This document shows, piece after piece, positions 38,078-47,331 of a stretch of 64,000 nt of DNA. The DNA comes from Pseudomonas sp. Root71 (GTDB lineage: Bacteria > Pseudomonadota > Gammaproteobacteria > Pseudomonadales > Pseudomonadaceae). Numbering within the stretch: position 1 is the stretch's first letter; every line of letters starts with the position of its first letter. Under the pieces are notes generated by a model, which had not been told where the DNA came from, ran no database searches, and saw only the letters and a list, made by a program, of their open reading frames with translations. The DNA is taken from positions 62,001 to 126,000 of the forward strand of contig NZ_LMHY01000030.1 in the NCBI RefSeq assembly GCF_001429045.1. Reading direction: 5' to 3'. The position numbers and the translations under genes are program-made.

Positions 38078-38761
38078 ATGAACAGCTTCGCCTCGCCACA
38101 AACGCTCGCCACCCTGCCCGTCCGCCCGTCGGTGGATGATCTGTATTCGCGCGTCCTCGATGCCATTTTCGAACAGCGCATCCATTCGGCCAGTCGCTTT
38201 ACCGAAGAAAGCCTGGCGCAGATGTTCGGTGCAAGGCGCAGCGACATGCGTGATGTGCTGACGCGGCTGTCCCACCAGCAGATCATCATCCTTCGGGTCA
38301 ACCATCGTCCCCGCGTCGCCGAGCTTGATGCCGAGCAGACCCGGCAGACACTGCACGCCCGGCGCCTGGCCGAGATCATGCTGGTGCGGCTGGCGTGTCA
38401 GCGACCCTGCGCGCAAGACTTGAAGCGCCTGCGGACACTGGTCGATAACGAGCATCAGTGCACCGAGCGTGGCCGGGCGATTCGCTTGTCGGGAGAGTTT
38501 CATCTGCAGTTGGCACAAATGGCGGGGAATGCACCGCTAGCGCATTTCCTTGAGAACCTGGTACCGCTGACTTCCTTGGCGATTGCGCAGTTTGATCTGC
38601 AGCAGAAGGAATATTGCGTGGAGCACATGGAGATTCTGGATGCGCTGGAGCGAGGCGATGCCGCGAAGGCCCAAGTCGCGCTCAACCGGCATCTGGATTA
38701 CCTGGAAGATTTGTTGCTGAGTCCTGAATCGGTACTGGGCCAAAACTGTGCCGCAGGTTAG
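38078..38761 (+). CDS. Second GntR-family regulator
   Basis: 227 residues from ATG at 38078 (MNSFASPQTLATLPVRPS) with GGAG 7 nt upstream. The winged helix is divergent (IHSASRFTEESLAQMFGARRSDMRDVLTRLSHQQII) and the effector domain is FCD-like with HLQLAQMAGN and HLDYLEDLLL. It lies 25 nt downstream of the first GntR gene, so the two are likely one transcript. Two FCD regulators in tandem beside one transporter is unusual. Confidence 0.85.
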   Translation: MNSFASPQTLATLPVRPSVDDLYSRVLDAIFEQRIHSASRFTEESLAQMFGARRSDMRDVLTRLSHQQIIILRVNHRPRVAELDAEQTRQTLHARRLAEIMLVRLACQRPCAQDLKRLRTLVDNEHQCTERGRAIRLSGEFHLQLAQMAGNAPLAHFLENLVPLTSLAIAQFDLQQKEYCVEHMEILDALERGDAAKAQVALNRHLDYLEDLLLSPESVLGQNCAAG

Positions 38762-38777
38762 TCCGCTTTCGGCGGAA

Positions 38778-38848
38778 CGCCGCCCGGAGCAGGCTCGCCC
38801 CCACAGGGAACTGCACTTCAAGTGTGGGAGCGTGCCTGCTCGCGATGG
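38778..38848. repeat. REP pair, complement copy first
   Basis: ggagcaggctcgcccccaca (about 38783-38807) and tgtgggagcgtgcctgctcg (38823-38842), tail to tail, between convergent GntR and yjiA genes. Confidence 0.8.
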
Positions 38849-38877
38849 CGGCTCAGGGCTCACTGCAATTTTTGACG

Positions 38878-39852
38878 TTACTGCGCAGCCACCCGCGCAA
38901 ACCCCTCGCGGATCTTTTTTTCCGGCAAGTCATCGGCAATGAACACGATCACGCTTTCGCGCACGTCGTCTTCCGCCCACTCAGTATCCCAGTCAAAACC
39001 ATAAAGCTTCAGCACCCCCTGAAACACCATGCGACGGGATTCACCAAGAATGTTCAACACGCCTTTGTAGCGCAGCAACTGCTTGCCATGCTCCTCCAGC
39101 AGTTCGTTCATGAACTCGCTGAGCTTGTCGATATCCAGCGGTTTTTCAGTGCGCAGCACCAGACTGGAAATGCGGTCGATAGACGGAGCTGCCTGGCTGA
39201 CCGGGCGCAAACTCACGCCGCCACCGAGGTCGGCGTTGAGGTTGAAACCGCGCACATCTAGCAACTCGGCCAGGTCGATCTTGCCGTGGTCAACCATGCG
39301 GATCGGCGCACGCCGGTTGATGCGGGTCAGGCGTTCGCTCAACGCGGTGAAGGTCGGTTCGTCCACCAGGTCGCGCTTGCTCACCAGCAAGCGGTCGGCG
39401 AATCCGACCTGCGCCTGGGCGATAGTCTGGGTCAGGTGCAGGTCTGCATGTGCCGCGTCGACCAGGGTAATGATGCCGTCGAGGATATAGCGCTCACGCA
39501 ACTCTTCGTCGATGAAAAAGGTTTGCGCCACCGGTGCCGGATCAGCCAGGCCGGTGCATTCGATCACCAGGCGGTCGAAGGCGATGTCGCCCCGGTCCAG
39601 ACGCTCGAGCAACAGATAAAGCGCTTTAGTCAGGTCGGTGTGGATGGTGCAGCAGACGCAGCCGTTGGACAGCGTCATCACTTGTACCGGCTCATCGCCC
39701 AACAACTGGGTATCGATACCGGCATCGCTGAATTCATTCTCGATCACGGCAATTTTCAGACCGTGCTCGGCCTTGAGCAGGTGACGCAACAGGGTAGTCT
39801 TGCCGGCGCCGAGGAAGCCGCTGAGGATTGTTACGGGGATGGGAGAGGACAA
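38878..39852 (-). CDS. yjiA: COG0523 GTPase, YjiA-type metallochaperone
   Basis: 324 residues. Walker A GFLGAGKTTL at residues 12-21, the CxCC metal-binding motif in NGCVCCTIH (about 65), Walker B ECTGLADP, G4-like SKRD, and a C-terminal CobW_C domain. It is a GTP-dependent zinc or cobalt chaperone. The order yjiA-yjiX-cstA is conserved in pseudomonads (PA4604-PA4606). Confidence 0.93.
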   Translation of the reverse strand: MSSPIPVTILSGFLGAGKTTLLRHLLKAEHGLKIAVIENEFSDAGIDTQLLGDEPVQVMTLSNGCVCCTIHTDLTKALYLLLERLDRGDIAFDRLVIECTGLADPAPVAQTFFIDEELRERYILDGIITLVDAAHADLHLTQTIAQAQVGFADRLLVSKRDLVDEPTFTALSERLTRINRRAPIRMVDHGKIDLAELLDVRGFNLNADLGGGVSLRPVSQAAPSIDRISSLVLRTEKPLDIDKLSEFMNELLEEHGKQLLRYKGVLNILGESRRMVFQGVLKLYGFDWDTEWAEDDVRESVIVFIADDLPEKKIREGFARVAAQ

Positions 39853-39898
39853 AATTGATCTCCTGTTTCACAAAACTGATAAACAACACAAAACAAAT

Positions 39899-39988
39899 GT
39901 GGGAGCGAGCCTGCTCGCGAAGGGGCCGTCAGCTTCAACAAATAGGCTGACTGGGACACCGCTTTCGCGAGCAGGCTCGCTCCCACAG
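39899..39988. repeat. REP pair (inverted)
   Basis: tgtgggagcgagcctgctcg and complement with about 45 nt spacer, between yjiA and yjiX. Confidence 0.92.
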
Positions 39989-40014
39989 GTTTTGCTGTTA
40001 ACCCGCAATCCGGA

Positions 40015-40212
40015 TCAACAGCACTTCGGCCCACCCTTGCCACCGTAACGGGCTTCCTGACGCTCCCGAAAGAACATCTCATAGCTCATCACCGGTTTAT
40101 CCGGGTGCTTGGTCTGCATATGCTCGACATAGTTGTCGTAGTCGGGCATCCCGACCATCAGGCGCGCGGCCTGTCCGAGGTATTTACCGAGGCGACTCAA
40201 GTCATTGAACAT
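40015..40212 (-). CDS. yjiX: YbdD/YjiX family small protein
   Basis: 65 residues, MFNDLSRLGKYLGQAARLMVGMPDYDNYVEHMQTKHPDKPVMSYEMFFRERQEARYGGKGGPKCC. The family is defined by GMPDYDNYVEH and a C-terminal Cys pair. It lies directly downstream of cstA (15 nt) and is always coupled to CstA/BtsT-type transporters, where it is thought to be required for pyruvate uptake. Here the partner cstA is broken, so it may be vestigial. Confidence 0.93.
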   Translation of the reverse strand: MFNDLSRLGKYLGQAARLMVGMPDYDNYVEHMQTKHPDKPVMSYEMFFRERQEARYGGKGGPKCC

Positions 40213-40227
40213 GCTGCAATCCTCTGG

Positions 40228-42268
40228 TTACGCATCCGGCAGCGCCTGGAATGGCGACTCTTTATCCGTACGCTCTTTTTTACCCCAGGCGGCAATACCG
40301 ACCTTGAGTGCATAGAACAGGATGCTGAACACCACGAACAGGAACAGCGCGGTCAGCGTTGCGTTGGTGTAGGCGTTGAAAATCACGTGCTGCATCTGGG
40401 TGATGTCCTTGGCCGGGGCGAGGATCTGGCCGTTGGCCAGGGCATCGCTGTATTTCTTCGCCAGGGCCAGGAAGCCGATCGCCGGGTTGGCATCGAACAG
40501 CTTGATGAAGCCCGCTGTCGTGGTGCAGATCAACAGCCATACGGCTGGCAACATGGTGACCCAGACATAACGCTGGCGTTTCATCTTGATCAGCACGACG
40601 GTGCCGAGCATCAGCGCGATACCGGCCAGCATCTGGTTGGAGATACCGAACAGTGGCCACAGGGTATTGATGCCACCCAACGGATCGATCACGCCCTGAT
40701 ACAGCAACCAGCCCCACATGGCCACACAACCGGCGGTGGCGATCAGGTTGGCGGTCCAGGATTCCGTGCGCTTGAGCGCAGGAACGAAGGAGCCGAGCAA
40801 GTCCTGCAGCATGAAACGCCCGGCACGGGTGCCGGCATCCACGGCAGTCAGGATGAACAGCGCTTCGAACAGGATCGCGAAGTGGTACCAGAACGCCATG
40901 GTGTTCTCGCCCGGCAGAACACTGTGCAGCGGCACGGGCCAGGATGGTGGTTTCACCAATATCGTGGGCTACGGCTTGCAGGGCTTCCGGGGTAATCGCA
41001 AAGCCCCAGTTGCTGACGGCTGTCGCAACGGCCACCACATCACCGCCGACCACGGCCGCCGGGCTGTTCATGGCGAAGTACACGCCAGGCTCGATCACTG
41101 AAGCGGCAACCATGGCCATGATCGCCACGAACGATTCCATCAGCATGCCGCCGTAGCCGATGTAGCGGGCGTTGGTTTCGTTATCCAGCAGCTTCGGCGT
41201 AGTGCCGGAGGAAATCAGCGCGTGGAAACCGGATACCGCACCACAAGCGATGGTGATGAACAGGAACGGGAACAGACCGCCCTTCCATACCGGGCCAGTG
41301 CCGTCGACAAACTGGGTCAGGGCCGGCATTTTCAGCTCGGGCATGGTCACCAGGATGCCGATGGCCAGGGCGACGATGGTGCCGATTTTCAGGAAGGTCG
41401 ACAGATAGTCACGCGGTGCCAGGATCAGCGCCAGGATCAGCCACACCGGCAGTACCGCCGCGACAAAACCGTAGCCGATCAGCATCCAGGTGATCTGGAT
41501 ACCGGTAAAGCTGAACGCCTTGGCCCACACCGGATCCGCGGCAATCTGCCCGCCGAGCCAGATCGAACCCAGCAGCAGCAATACGCCGATCACCGAGATC
41601 TCACCGATACGACCCGGGCGGATGTAGCGCATGTAGATGCCCATGAACATCGCGATCGGGATGGTCGCCATCACCGTGAAAATCCCCCAAGGGCTTTCGG
41701 CCAGGGCTTTGACCACGATCAGTGCCAGCACCGCGAGGATGATGATCATGATCAGGAAGCAGCCGAACAGCGCGATGGTGCCGGGGATGCGGCCCATTTC
41801 CTCACGGACCATGTCCCCCAGGGAACGCCCGTTGCGGCGGGTGGACATGAACAGGACCATGAAGTCCTGAACGGCACCGGCCAGCACCACGCCGGCGATC
41901 AGCCACAGCGTACCGGGCAGGTAGCCCATCTGCGCCGCCAATACCGGGCCGACCAGAGGTCCCGCGCCAGCGATGGCCGCAAAGTGGTGACCAAAAAGAA
42001 TGTGCTTGTTGGTTGGAACGTAGTCCAGACCGTCATTATTGAGCACAGCGGGAGTGGCCCGTCGCGCATCGAGTTGCATGACATTGTTAGCGATGAACAG
42101 ACTGTAGTAGCGGTAGGCGACCAGATAGATGGCCACGGCAGCGACCACAATCCACAAGGCGTTGATTGCCTCGCCTCGGCGCAATGCCACGACACCCAGG
42201 GCGCACGCACCTACGATTGCCAGCACCAGCCAAGGCAAATGGCGTAGCGGGCTATTATTATTTTTCAT
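40228..42268 (-). pseudogene. cstA: Carbon starvation protein A / pyruvate transporter, frameshifted
   Basis: The reading frame starts at ATG 42266-42268 (MKNNNSPLRHLPWLVLAIVG) and follows the family through ETTILAR at about 40934. It then continues in the wrong frame, while the family sequence resumes one frame over at LHSVLPGENTMAFWYHFAIL and runs to 40228. The family segment after ILAR (as I recall, AGGAPTLAVGIA...) is missing. A perfect 12-bp tandem duplication at 41418-41441 adds the residues LILA. If about 38 bp are lost and 12 gained, total length returns to 688 codons, the family size. Probably non-functional unless translation recodes. Confidence 0.85.
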
Positions 42269-42428
42269 TTTATTATTCCAGCCAGAGTGGACAAGAAAGA
42301 CAGCCACCCCGAGTTTAGCGCTCCTGACGGCAAAGACCATACCCCGACATTGGTCTAGACACCTGCACGCGCTGGCAGCCTCTGATCATGCGGGTCTATA
42401 GTCAGCGTACATTTCCGAGGATCGCACC

Positions 42429-42797
42429 ATGAGCGAGCACCCTGCCGAACGTCGCCGCTTCAAACGTATTGCGTTCGATGCCCGAACCGAGCTGAGCCAG
42501 GGTGAGTCAACGTGGCCGGTGAAGTTGATCGACCTGTCGCTCAAGGGCTTGCTGATCGAGCGACCCGATCCCTGGCTGGGCAATCCACAGCAGGATTTCC
42601 TGGTCGACATTCATCTGAACGAAGAGGCCGACATCACCATGGATGTGCAACTGGCCCACGACGACCATGGCCAACTCGGCTTTGTCTGCCTGCACATCAG
42701 TCTGGAGTCCATCGAACGCCTGCGGCGATTGATCGAGCTCAATCTCGCTGATCCGCAGGAACTGGAGCGAGAACTAGGTGCGCTGATCGAGATCTAG
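42429..42797 (+). CDS. Single-domain PilZ c-di-GMP adaptor (MapZ-like)
   Basis: 122 residues. The c-di-GMP motifs are RRRFKR at residues 8-13 (RxxxR type) and D35-x-S37-x-x-G40 (IDLSLKG). It is a stand-alone PilZ domain, matching P. aeruginosa PA4608 (MapZ), which binds the chemotaxis methyltransferase CheR1 when loaded with c-di-GMP. A functional link with MorA, about 11 kb away, is plausible but not shown. Confidence 0.9.
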   Translation: MSEHPAERRRFKRIAFDARTELSQGESTWPVKLIDLSLKGLLIERPDPWLGNPQQDFLVDIHLNEEADITMDVQLAHDDHGQLGFVCLHISLESIERLRRLIELNLADPQELERELGALIEI

Positions 42798-42814
42798 CCA
42801 TCACCGAAAATCTT

Positions 42815-42905
42815 TGTGGGAGCGAGCTTGCTCGCGATGGCGGCCGTTCAGTCAATAAAGAGATTGTCTGAATCAATGCTATCGCGAGCAAGCTCGCTCC
42901 CACAG
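42815..42905. repeat. REP pair (inverted)
   Basis: tgtgggagcgagcttgctcg and complement, between convergent PilZ and radA genes. Confidence 0.92.
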
Positions 42906-42926
42906 GGTTTGTATTCAACCTGCAAG

Positions 42927-44294
42927 TTATTCGAACAACGCATCCAACGCCTGCTCCAGACGCGTAACAGCAATAATCTGCAACCCAGCCGGCGCCTCCT
43001 TCGGCGCATTGCCCTTGGGCACGATGGCCCGCTTGAACCCGTGCTTGGCAGCTTCCTTCAAGCGCTCCTGACCACTCGGCACCGGACGCACCTCACCGGA
43101 AAGCCCGACCTCACCGAATACCAGCAGATCGTGGGGCAACGGCCGGTTGCGCAAGCTGGACATCACCGCCGCCATCAACGCCAGGTCGGACGCCGTTTCC
43201 AGCACCTTGACTCCGCCGACCACGTTGAGAAACACGTCCTGGTCGTGGGTCGGAATGCCACCGTGGCGGTGCAGCACCGCCAGCAACATTGCCAGCCGGT
43301 TCTGATCCAGCCCCAGCGTGACCCGACGGGGGTTGGCCAGGTGGCTGTCGTCCACCAGCGCCTGAACCTCCACCAGCATCGGCCGCGTGCCTTCCCAAGT
43401 TGCCATCACCACGCTACCCGGGACTTCTTCCTGGGCACGGGTCAGAAAAATCGCCGAGGGGTTGGAGACTTCTTTCAGGCCCTTGTCGGTCATGCCGAAC
43501 ACACCCAGTTCATTGACCGCACCGAAACGGTTCTTCACTGCCCGCAACAAACGTAGGCGCCCGTCGGACTCGCCTTCGAAATACAGCACGGTGTCGACCA
43601 TGTGTTCCAGAACCCGAGGGCCAGCCAGCGCGCCTTCCTTGGTGACGTGGCCCACCAGGAAAATCGCCGTGCCGCTCTGTTTGGCGTAACGCACCAGCAA
43701 CGCCGCGCTTTCACGCACCTGGGATACGCCCCCCGGTGCCGATTGCAGTTGCTCGGTAAAGATCGTCTGGATCGAATCGATCACCATCACCTTGGGCTTT
43801 TCCTGACGAGCCATGGCAATGATGGTTTCGATGCAGGTTTCGGTCATGACCCGCAGTTGATCCTGGGGCAACCCCAGGCGCCGCGCACGCATGGCCACTT
43901 GCTGCTGGGATTCTTCGCCGGTGACGTACAGCGCCGGCATGCTCTTGGCGAGGTTGCACAAGGTTTGCAACAGAATGGTCGACTTGCCGATGCCGGGGTC
44001 GCCACCGATCAGCACCACCGAGCCATCCACCAGACCGCCACCCAGAACCCGGTCGAGCTCGCTGGAAGCGGTGGAGAAGCGCGGAATTTCTTCGACACTG
44101 ACTTCGGCCAGGGTCTTGATCTGCGCCTGCTGGCCGGTCCACCCGGTACGACCGCTGGGGGCGGCTGCCCCGCCGCTTTCCACCATGGTTTCGGTGAGCG
44201 TGTTCCAGGCTCCGCACTCACCGCACTGGCCGGCCCATTTGGGGAAGGTTGAGCCGCACTCGGTGCAGCCGTACATGCGCTTGGCCTTGGCCAT
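42927..44294 (-). CDS. radA: DNA repair protein RadA
   Basis: 455 residues from MAKAKRMYGCTECG; the frame runs on upstream without family support. The N-terminal zinc finger has C10, C13, C24 and C27. A RecA-like ATPase has Walker A GGDPGIGKST and the RadA-specific KNRFG motif, and a Lon-like C-terminal domain follows. It is a branch-migration helicase in recombination. It faces the AT-rich spacer before mscL. Confidence 0.97.
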   Translation of the reverse strand: MAKAKRMYGCTECGSTFPKWAGQCGECGAWNTLTETMVESGGAAAPSGRTGWTGQQAQIKTLAEVSVEEIPRFSTASSELDRVLGGGLVDGSVVLIGGDPGIGKSTILLQTLCNLAKSMPALYVTGEESQQQVAMRARRLGLPQDQLRVMTETCIETIIAMARQEKPKVMVIDSIQTIFTEQLQSAPGGVSQVRESAALLVRYAKQSGTAIFLVGHVTKEGALAGPRVLEHMVDTVLYFEGESDGRLRLLRAVKNRFGAVNELGVFGMTDKGLKEVSNPSAIFLTRAQEEVPGSVVMATWEGTRPMLVEVQALVDDSHLANPRRVTLGLDQNRLAMLLAVLHRHGGIPTHDQDVFLNVVGGVKVLETASDLALMAAVMSSLRNRPLPHDLLVFGEVGLSGEVRPVPSGQERLKEAAKHGFKRAIVPKGNAPKEAPAGLQIIAVTRLEQALDALFE

Positions 44295-44904
44295 CGGAAC
44301 TCCCGGAAAAAAACGCGATGATAGCTCAGCTGAAGCGCGCGAGTGCGGCCGGATACTTCGCAACCCTTTTGGTGACTTCAAACAGCCCCATTAAACTCAG
44401 ACAGATTGATACACACTCACTTACAAGCCTTGTATAAGTTTTTTGTTCAATATAACCAACAAACTCTAGAGACAAGCTCTATTGCGCAACTTGAAAACCT
44501 ATACAAACCTTATTCATTTACACATTTAAAACACAACCTCAAATACACTTACATAATGCGCGGTTATTAACCAAGAAAAATACGCAACTTGCCAACCCCG
44601 AAACTAACCAAACAGTCCACATTCCGCCCGCCGACTTCTAACTACCCGATAAACTTAACGTCCCGATCCAGGGATAGTCCCTTGACCCTGGCTCGCTCAC
44701 ACATAGAAGCCATATCGCTGAAAAACGTCGTATGCAAAACACCGCAAAAGGCCTGGCCACCCCACAGTTGAGATCAATCGGTGCGTTTTTCAACATCACC
44801 CGCCGTCGATTGCTGCAAGCACGGCAGGCAGTTGATTCGAGCAGAATGCGATTTGCTGATTTACACTGCGCTCATCAATCTCATCTGTAACAAGGAAATA
44901 ACCT
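44295..44904. other. AT-rich intergenic block with no clear gene
   Basis: 610 nt. From about 44395 to 44640 the sequence is clearly AT-rich (for example ttttttgttcaatataacc), unlike the rest of the window. It holds two near-copies of gcaacttg (about 44487 and 44584) and an inverted repeat CCAGGG/CCCTGG (44668-44691). A 52-codon frame (44732-44890, MQNTAKGLATPQLRSIGAFF) runs up to the mscL ribosome binding site but lacks a convincing start signal. P. aeruginosa has other genes (katB region) here. Confidence 0.5.
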
Positions 44905-45318
44905 ATGGGCGTGCTAAATGAGTTCAAGGCCTTCGCGGTCAAAGGCAACGTGGTCGACATGGCCGTCGGCATCATTATCGGTGCGGCCTTCGGCAAGATC
45001 GTTACCTCGTTTGTCGGTGACCTGATCATGCCGCCAATCGGGATGCTGATCGGTGGCGTGGACTTCACTGATCTGGTCGTAACGCTCAAGGCAGCGGACG
45101 GCGCGACTCCGGCGGTGGTGCTGGCTTATGGCAAATTCTTCCAGACCATCATCGACTTTGTCATTGTCGCCTTCGCGATCTTCATGGGCGTCAAGGCCAT
45201 CAACCGCCTGAAGCGCGAAGAGGCCGTGGCCCCTAGCCTGCCGCCGGTTCCAACCAAGGAAGAAGAGTTGCTGGGCGAGATCCGCGACTTGCTCAAGGCC
45301 CAGAACAACCGGCCTTGA
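44905..45318 (+). CDS. mscL: Large-conductance mechanosensitive channel MscL
   Basis: 137 residues, MGVLNEFKAFAVKGNVVDMAVGIIIGAAFGKIVTSFVGDLIMPPIG, the canonical TM1 pore helix, then TM2 (IIDFVIVAFAIFMGVKAI) and a C-terminal helical bundle. It opens under extreme membrane tension to release solutes after osmotic downshock. AAGGAA about 8 nt upstream is the ribosome binding site. It is followed by a strong terminator. Confidence 0.97.
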   Translation: MGVLNEFKAFAVKGNVVDMAVGIIIGAAFGKIVTSFVGDLIMPPIGMLIGGVDFTDLVVTLKAADGATPAVVLAYGKFFQTIIDFVIVAFAIFMGVKAINRLKREEAVAPSLPPVPTKEEELLGEIRDLLKAQNNRP

Positions 45319-45336
45319 CGGCATTGGCAAAAAAGT

Positions 45337-45364
45337 ACGGCGCCTTCGAGGCGCCGTTTTTTTT
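45337..45364. terminator. Terminator between mscL and fpr
   Basis: ACGGCGCC ttcga GGCGCCGT stem followed by eight T on the plus strand; the preceding A run means it may also serve the convergent reductase gene. Confidence 0.93.
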
Positions 45365-46139
45365 ACCAGAAATTTTCTACCGCCACCTGGCCGGGGCGCC
45401 GGCTGAGGCTCAAGTGCATGTCCCGCTGTTTAAGCAGCTTGCGCGTGTCATCGATCATCTGCGGGTTGCCACACAACATGACCCGAGAATGCTCAGGGGT
45501 CAGCGCAACACCCGCCGCGCGCTCCAGTTCGCCGTTTTCAATCAGCGTAGTGATCCGCCCGTTCAATGAACCGGGATGCTGCTCACGAGTGACCGTGGTG
45601 ATGAATTGCAGTTTGTGTGCGTACTCTGCCAGATAATCACGCTGGGCCAGCCCGGCGATCAGCTCCTGATAAGCCAGTTCCCGGGCTTCGCGAACGCTGT
45701 AGACCAGGATGATCCGCTCGAATCGCTCCCAGACTTCGAAGTCCTGGAGTATCGACAGGAACGGCGCGATGCCCGTGCCTGTGGATAACAGCCACAGATC
45801 GCGCCCATCGACAAAACGGTCCAGCGTCAGGTAACCGAACGCCTGGCGGTCGACCAGCAATGCATCGCCAACCCCCAGGCGGCTGAGCTCGCTGGTGAAC
45901 TCACCGCCCGGTACGACAATTGAAAAGAACTCGAGGAACTCGTCATAGGGCGAGGACACCATGGAGTAGGCGCGCCATACCGTGCTGCCGTCAGCCTTGG
46001 TGACACCCAATCGGGCAAACTGCCCCGCCCGAAACCGAAACCCTGCGTCCCGGGTGGCACGCAAGGTAAACAGGCTCTGGGTCAGGGGATGAACCTCAAG
46101 CAAGGTCTGACGGGTAAATTTTTCTTCACTGACGGACAT
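45363..46139 (-). CDS. Ferredoxin/flavodoxin-NADP+ reductase (Fpr family)
   Basis: 258 residues from MSVSEEKFTRQTLLEVHPLTQSLFTL; the long upstream frame crosses AT-rich promoter DNA. FAD-binding motif RAYSMVSSP, NADPH motif LLSTGTGIAPFLSIL, and C-terminal GNPQMIDD...VAVENFW with the terminal aromatic residue stacking on FAD. It exchanges electrons between NADPH and ferredoxin or flavodoxin. This mscL-fpr-LuxR order matches P. putida, so it is the paralogue adjacent to ppoR, not the finR-linked copy. Confidence 0.9.
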   Translation of the reverse strand: MSVSEEKFTRQTLLEVHPLTQSLFTLRATRDAGFRFRAGQFARLGVTKADGSTVWRAYSMVSSPYDEFLEFFSIVVPGGEFTSELSRLGVGDALLVDRQAFGYLTLDRFVDGRDLWLLSTGTGIAPFLSILQDFEVWERFERIILVYSVREARELAYQELIAGLAQRDYLAEYAHKLQFITTVTREQHPGSLNGRITTLIENGELERAAGVALTPEHSRVMLCGNPQMIDDTRKLLKQRDMHLSLSRRPGQVAVENFW

Positions 46140-46442
46140 GGAAGGCTCCAATCGAAGATGCCCCAGTGTCCCGCAAAGAAAGCGGCGTAACCACCGACAA
46201 TTTGTAGTGACATTAATCCATACCAAAGACTGTTTACCAAATGCGACATACATCAATGATTACAAAATGCCACACGACATCTTATAACGCCTCCATTGTC
46301 TAAGAACCTTCAACACACTTTTCCAACAGTCAAAAGAGCAAAATTGTCGGACCATTTCTGTAAGAACTGTCCTACACTCCGTGACGTGCCGCATTTCGGA
46401 TCCAATACTGCCAACGGACAATACGCACATGGAGAAAATACT
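46140..46442. promoter_or_regulatory. Divergent control region of fpr-like and LuxR genes
   Basis: About 300 nt, AT-rich near 46200-46300. It contains ctgtaagaactgtcc (46360-46374), a pair of ctgt repeats, but no convincing full lux box (CTGT-N10-ACAG). Confidence 0.45.
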
Positions 46443-47156
46443 ATGGAGATTTGGAAGGAGTCACAGCTCAATCATTTGGCGCACACGCAAGAGATCAATA
46501 CGGCCTATCGAATCGCGCTCAACTTCGTTAGAAACCTTGGATATAAATTTTGTGGATTTTCAGTTACTTCTAACTCAGTCGGAGCCGACGCCAGTACGGT
46601 GAACCTGAACAATTTTCCCCATGAGTGGAACGTTCAATATGAAAAAAACAACGTCACGCAAATAGACCCGGTAATAGCGCATTGCAATCACTCAACGCTG
46701 CCCGTTCTCTGGAGCGAAGAGCTTTTTTCCAGGACGCCATGGCTATGGCAGTTGCTGCAGCAACAAGGTTTGCAGCATGGCTGGTCCCAGGGGATCCACG
46801 ATGAGGAAACCGGCCTGCGCAGTATTCTCAGCCTGGCCAGAAGCCACTGCCCGATTTCAGCCTATGAGCTGTACGAGCATCTTGGATTCTCGGTATTCAT
46901 CAGCCGCCATTTGCACGCACTGGCGCTCGCAATGCACCCGGAAAAACCGGCTCGCCCCCAGGCTCCCCCCTTGTCACGGAGGGAACTCGAAGTATTGAAA
47001 CTCTCAGCCGATGGCAAGACGGCCTATGAAATTGCCAGGATTCTCAGTTTGAGTGAACGCACCGTCAATTTTCATGTGCACAGGGCTATCGAGAAGTTCG
47101 GCGTCAATAACAAGATTGCGGCAGTCATCGCCGCGGCCCGGTCCGGAGCCATCTGA
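46443..47156 (+). CDS. ppoR: LuxR-family quorum-sensing solo (PpoR-like)
   Basis: 237 residues from ATG at 46443. The N-terminal autoinducer domain keeps the AHL-pocket residues: W62, Y66, D75, P76 and W90. The C-terminal GerE helix-turn-helix has LSRRELEVLKLSADGKTAYEIARILSLSERTVNFHVHRAIEKFGVNNKIAAV. There is no luxI nearby, so it is an orphan. The genomic position next to fpr and mscL agrees with P. putida ppoR, which binds 3-oxo-C6-AHL. Confidence 0.85.
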   Translation: MEIWKESQLNHLAHTQEINTAYRIALNFVRNLGYKFCGFSVTSNSVGADASTVNLNNFPHEWNVQYEKNNVTQIDPVIAHCNHSTLPVLWSEELFSRTPWLWQLLQQQGLQHGWSQGIHDEETGLRSILSLARSHCPISAYELYEHLGFSVFISRHLHALALAMHPEKPARPQAPPLSRRELEVLKLSADGKTAYEIARILSLSERTVNFHVHRAIEKFGVNNKIAAVIAAARSGAI

Positions 47157-47331
47157 AAGCGCCCGCCCGCGAGAAAACCTGCGGGTAATCCAGGCAAAAA
47201 AAACGTACCATTTGCGGTCCTTCCTGAGTGATGGCGTGTAGACCGTCACGACGCAGTTCACTCGGACGGCTCCGCCCGCTCCAACGCCTTCGGGCAGCGG
47301 GACATCCGTAGATTACCCAGAGCCCCGCCCC

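Noticed and set aside
44732..44890. 52-codon frame before mscL
   Set aside because: No good ribosome binding site and it runs through the mscL promoter and leader; kept only as a remark.
46340..46380. Possible lux box before ppoR
   Set aside because: ctgt repeats are direct, not in the CTGT-N10-ACAG arrangement.
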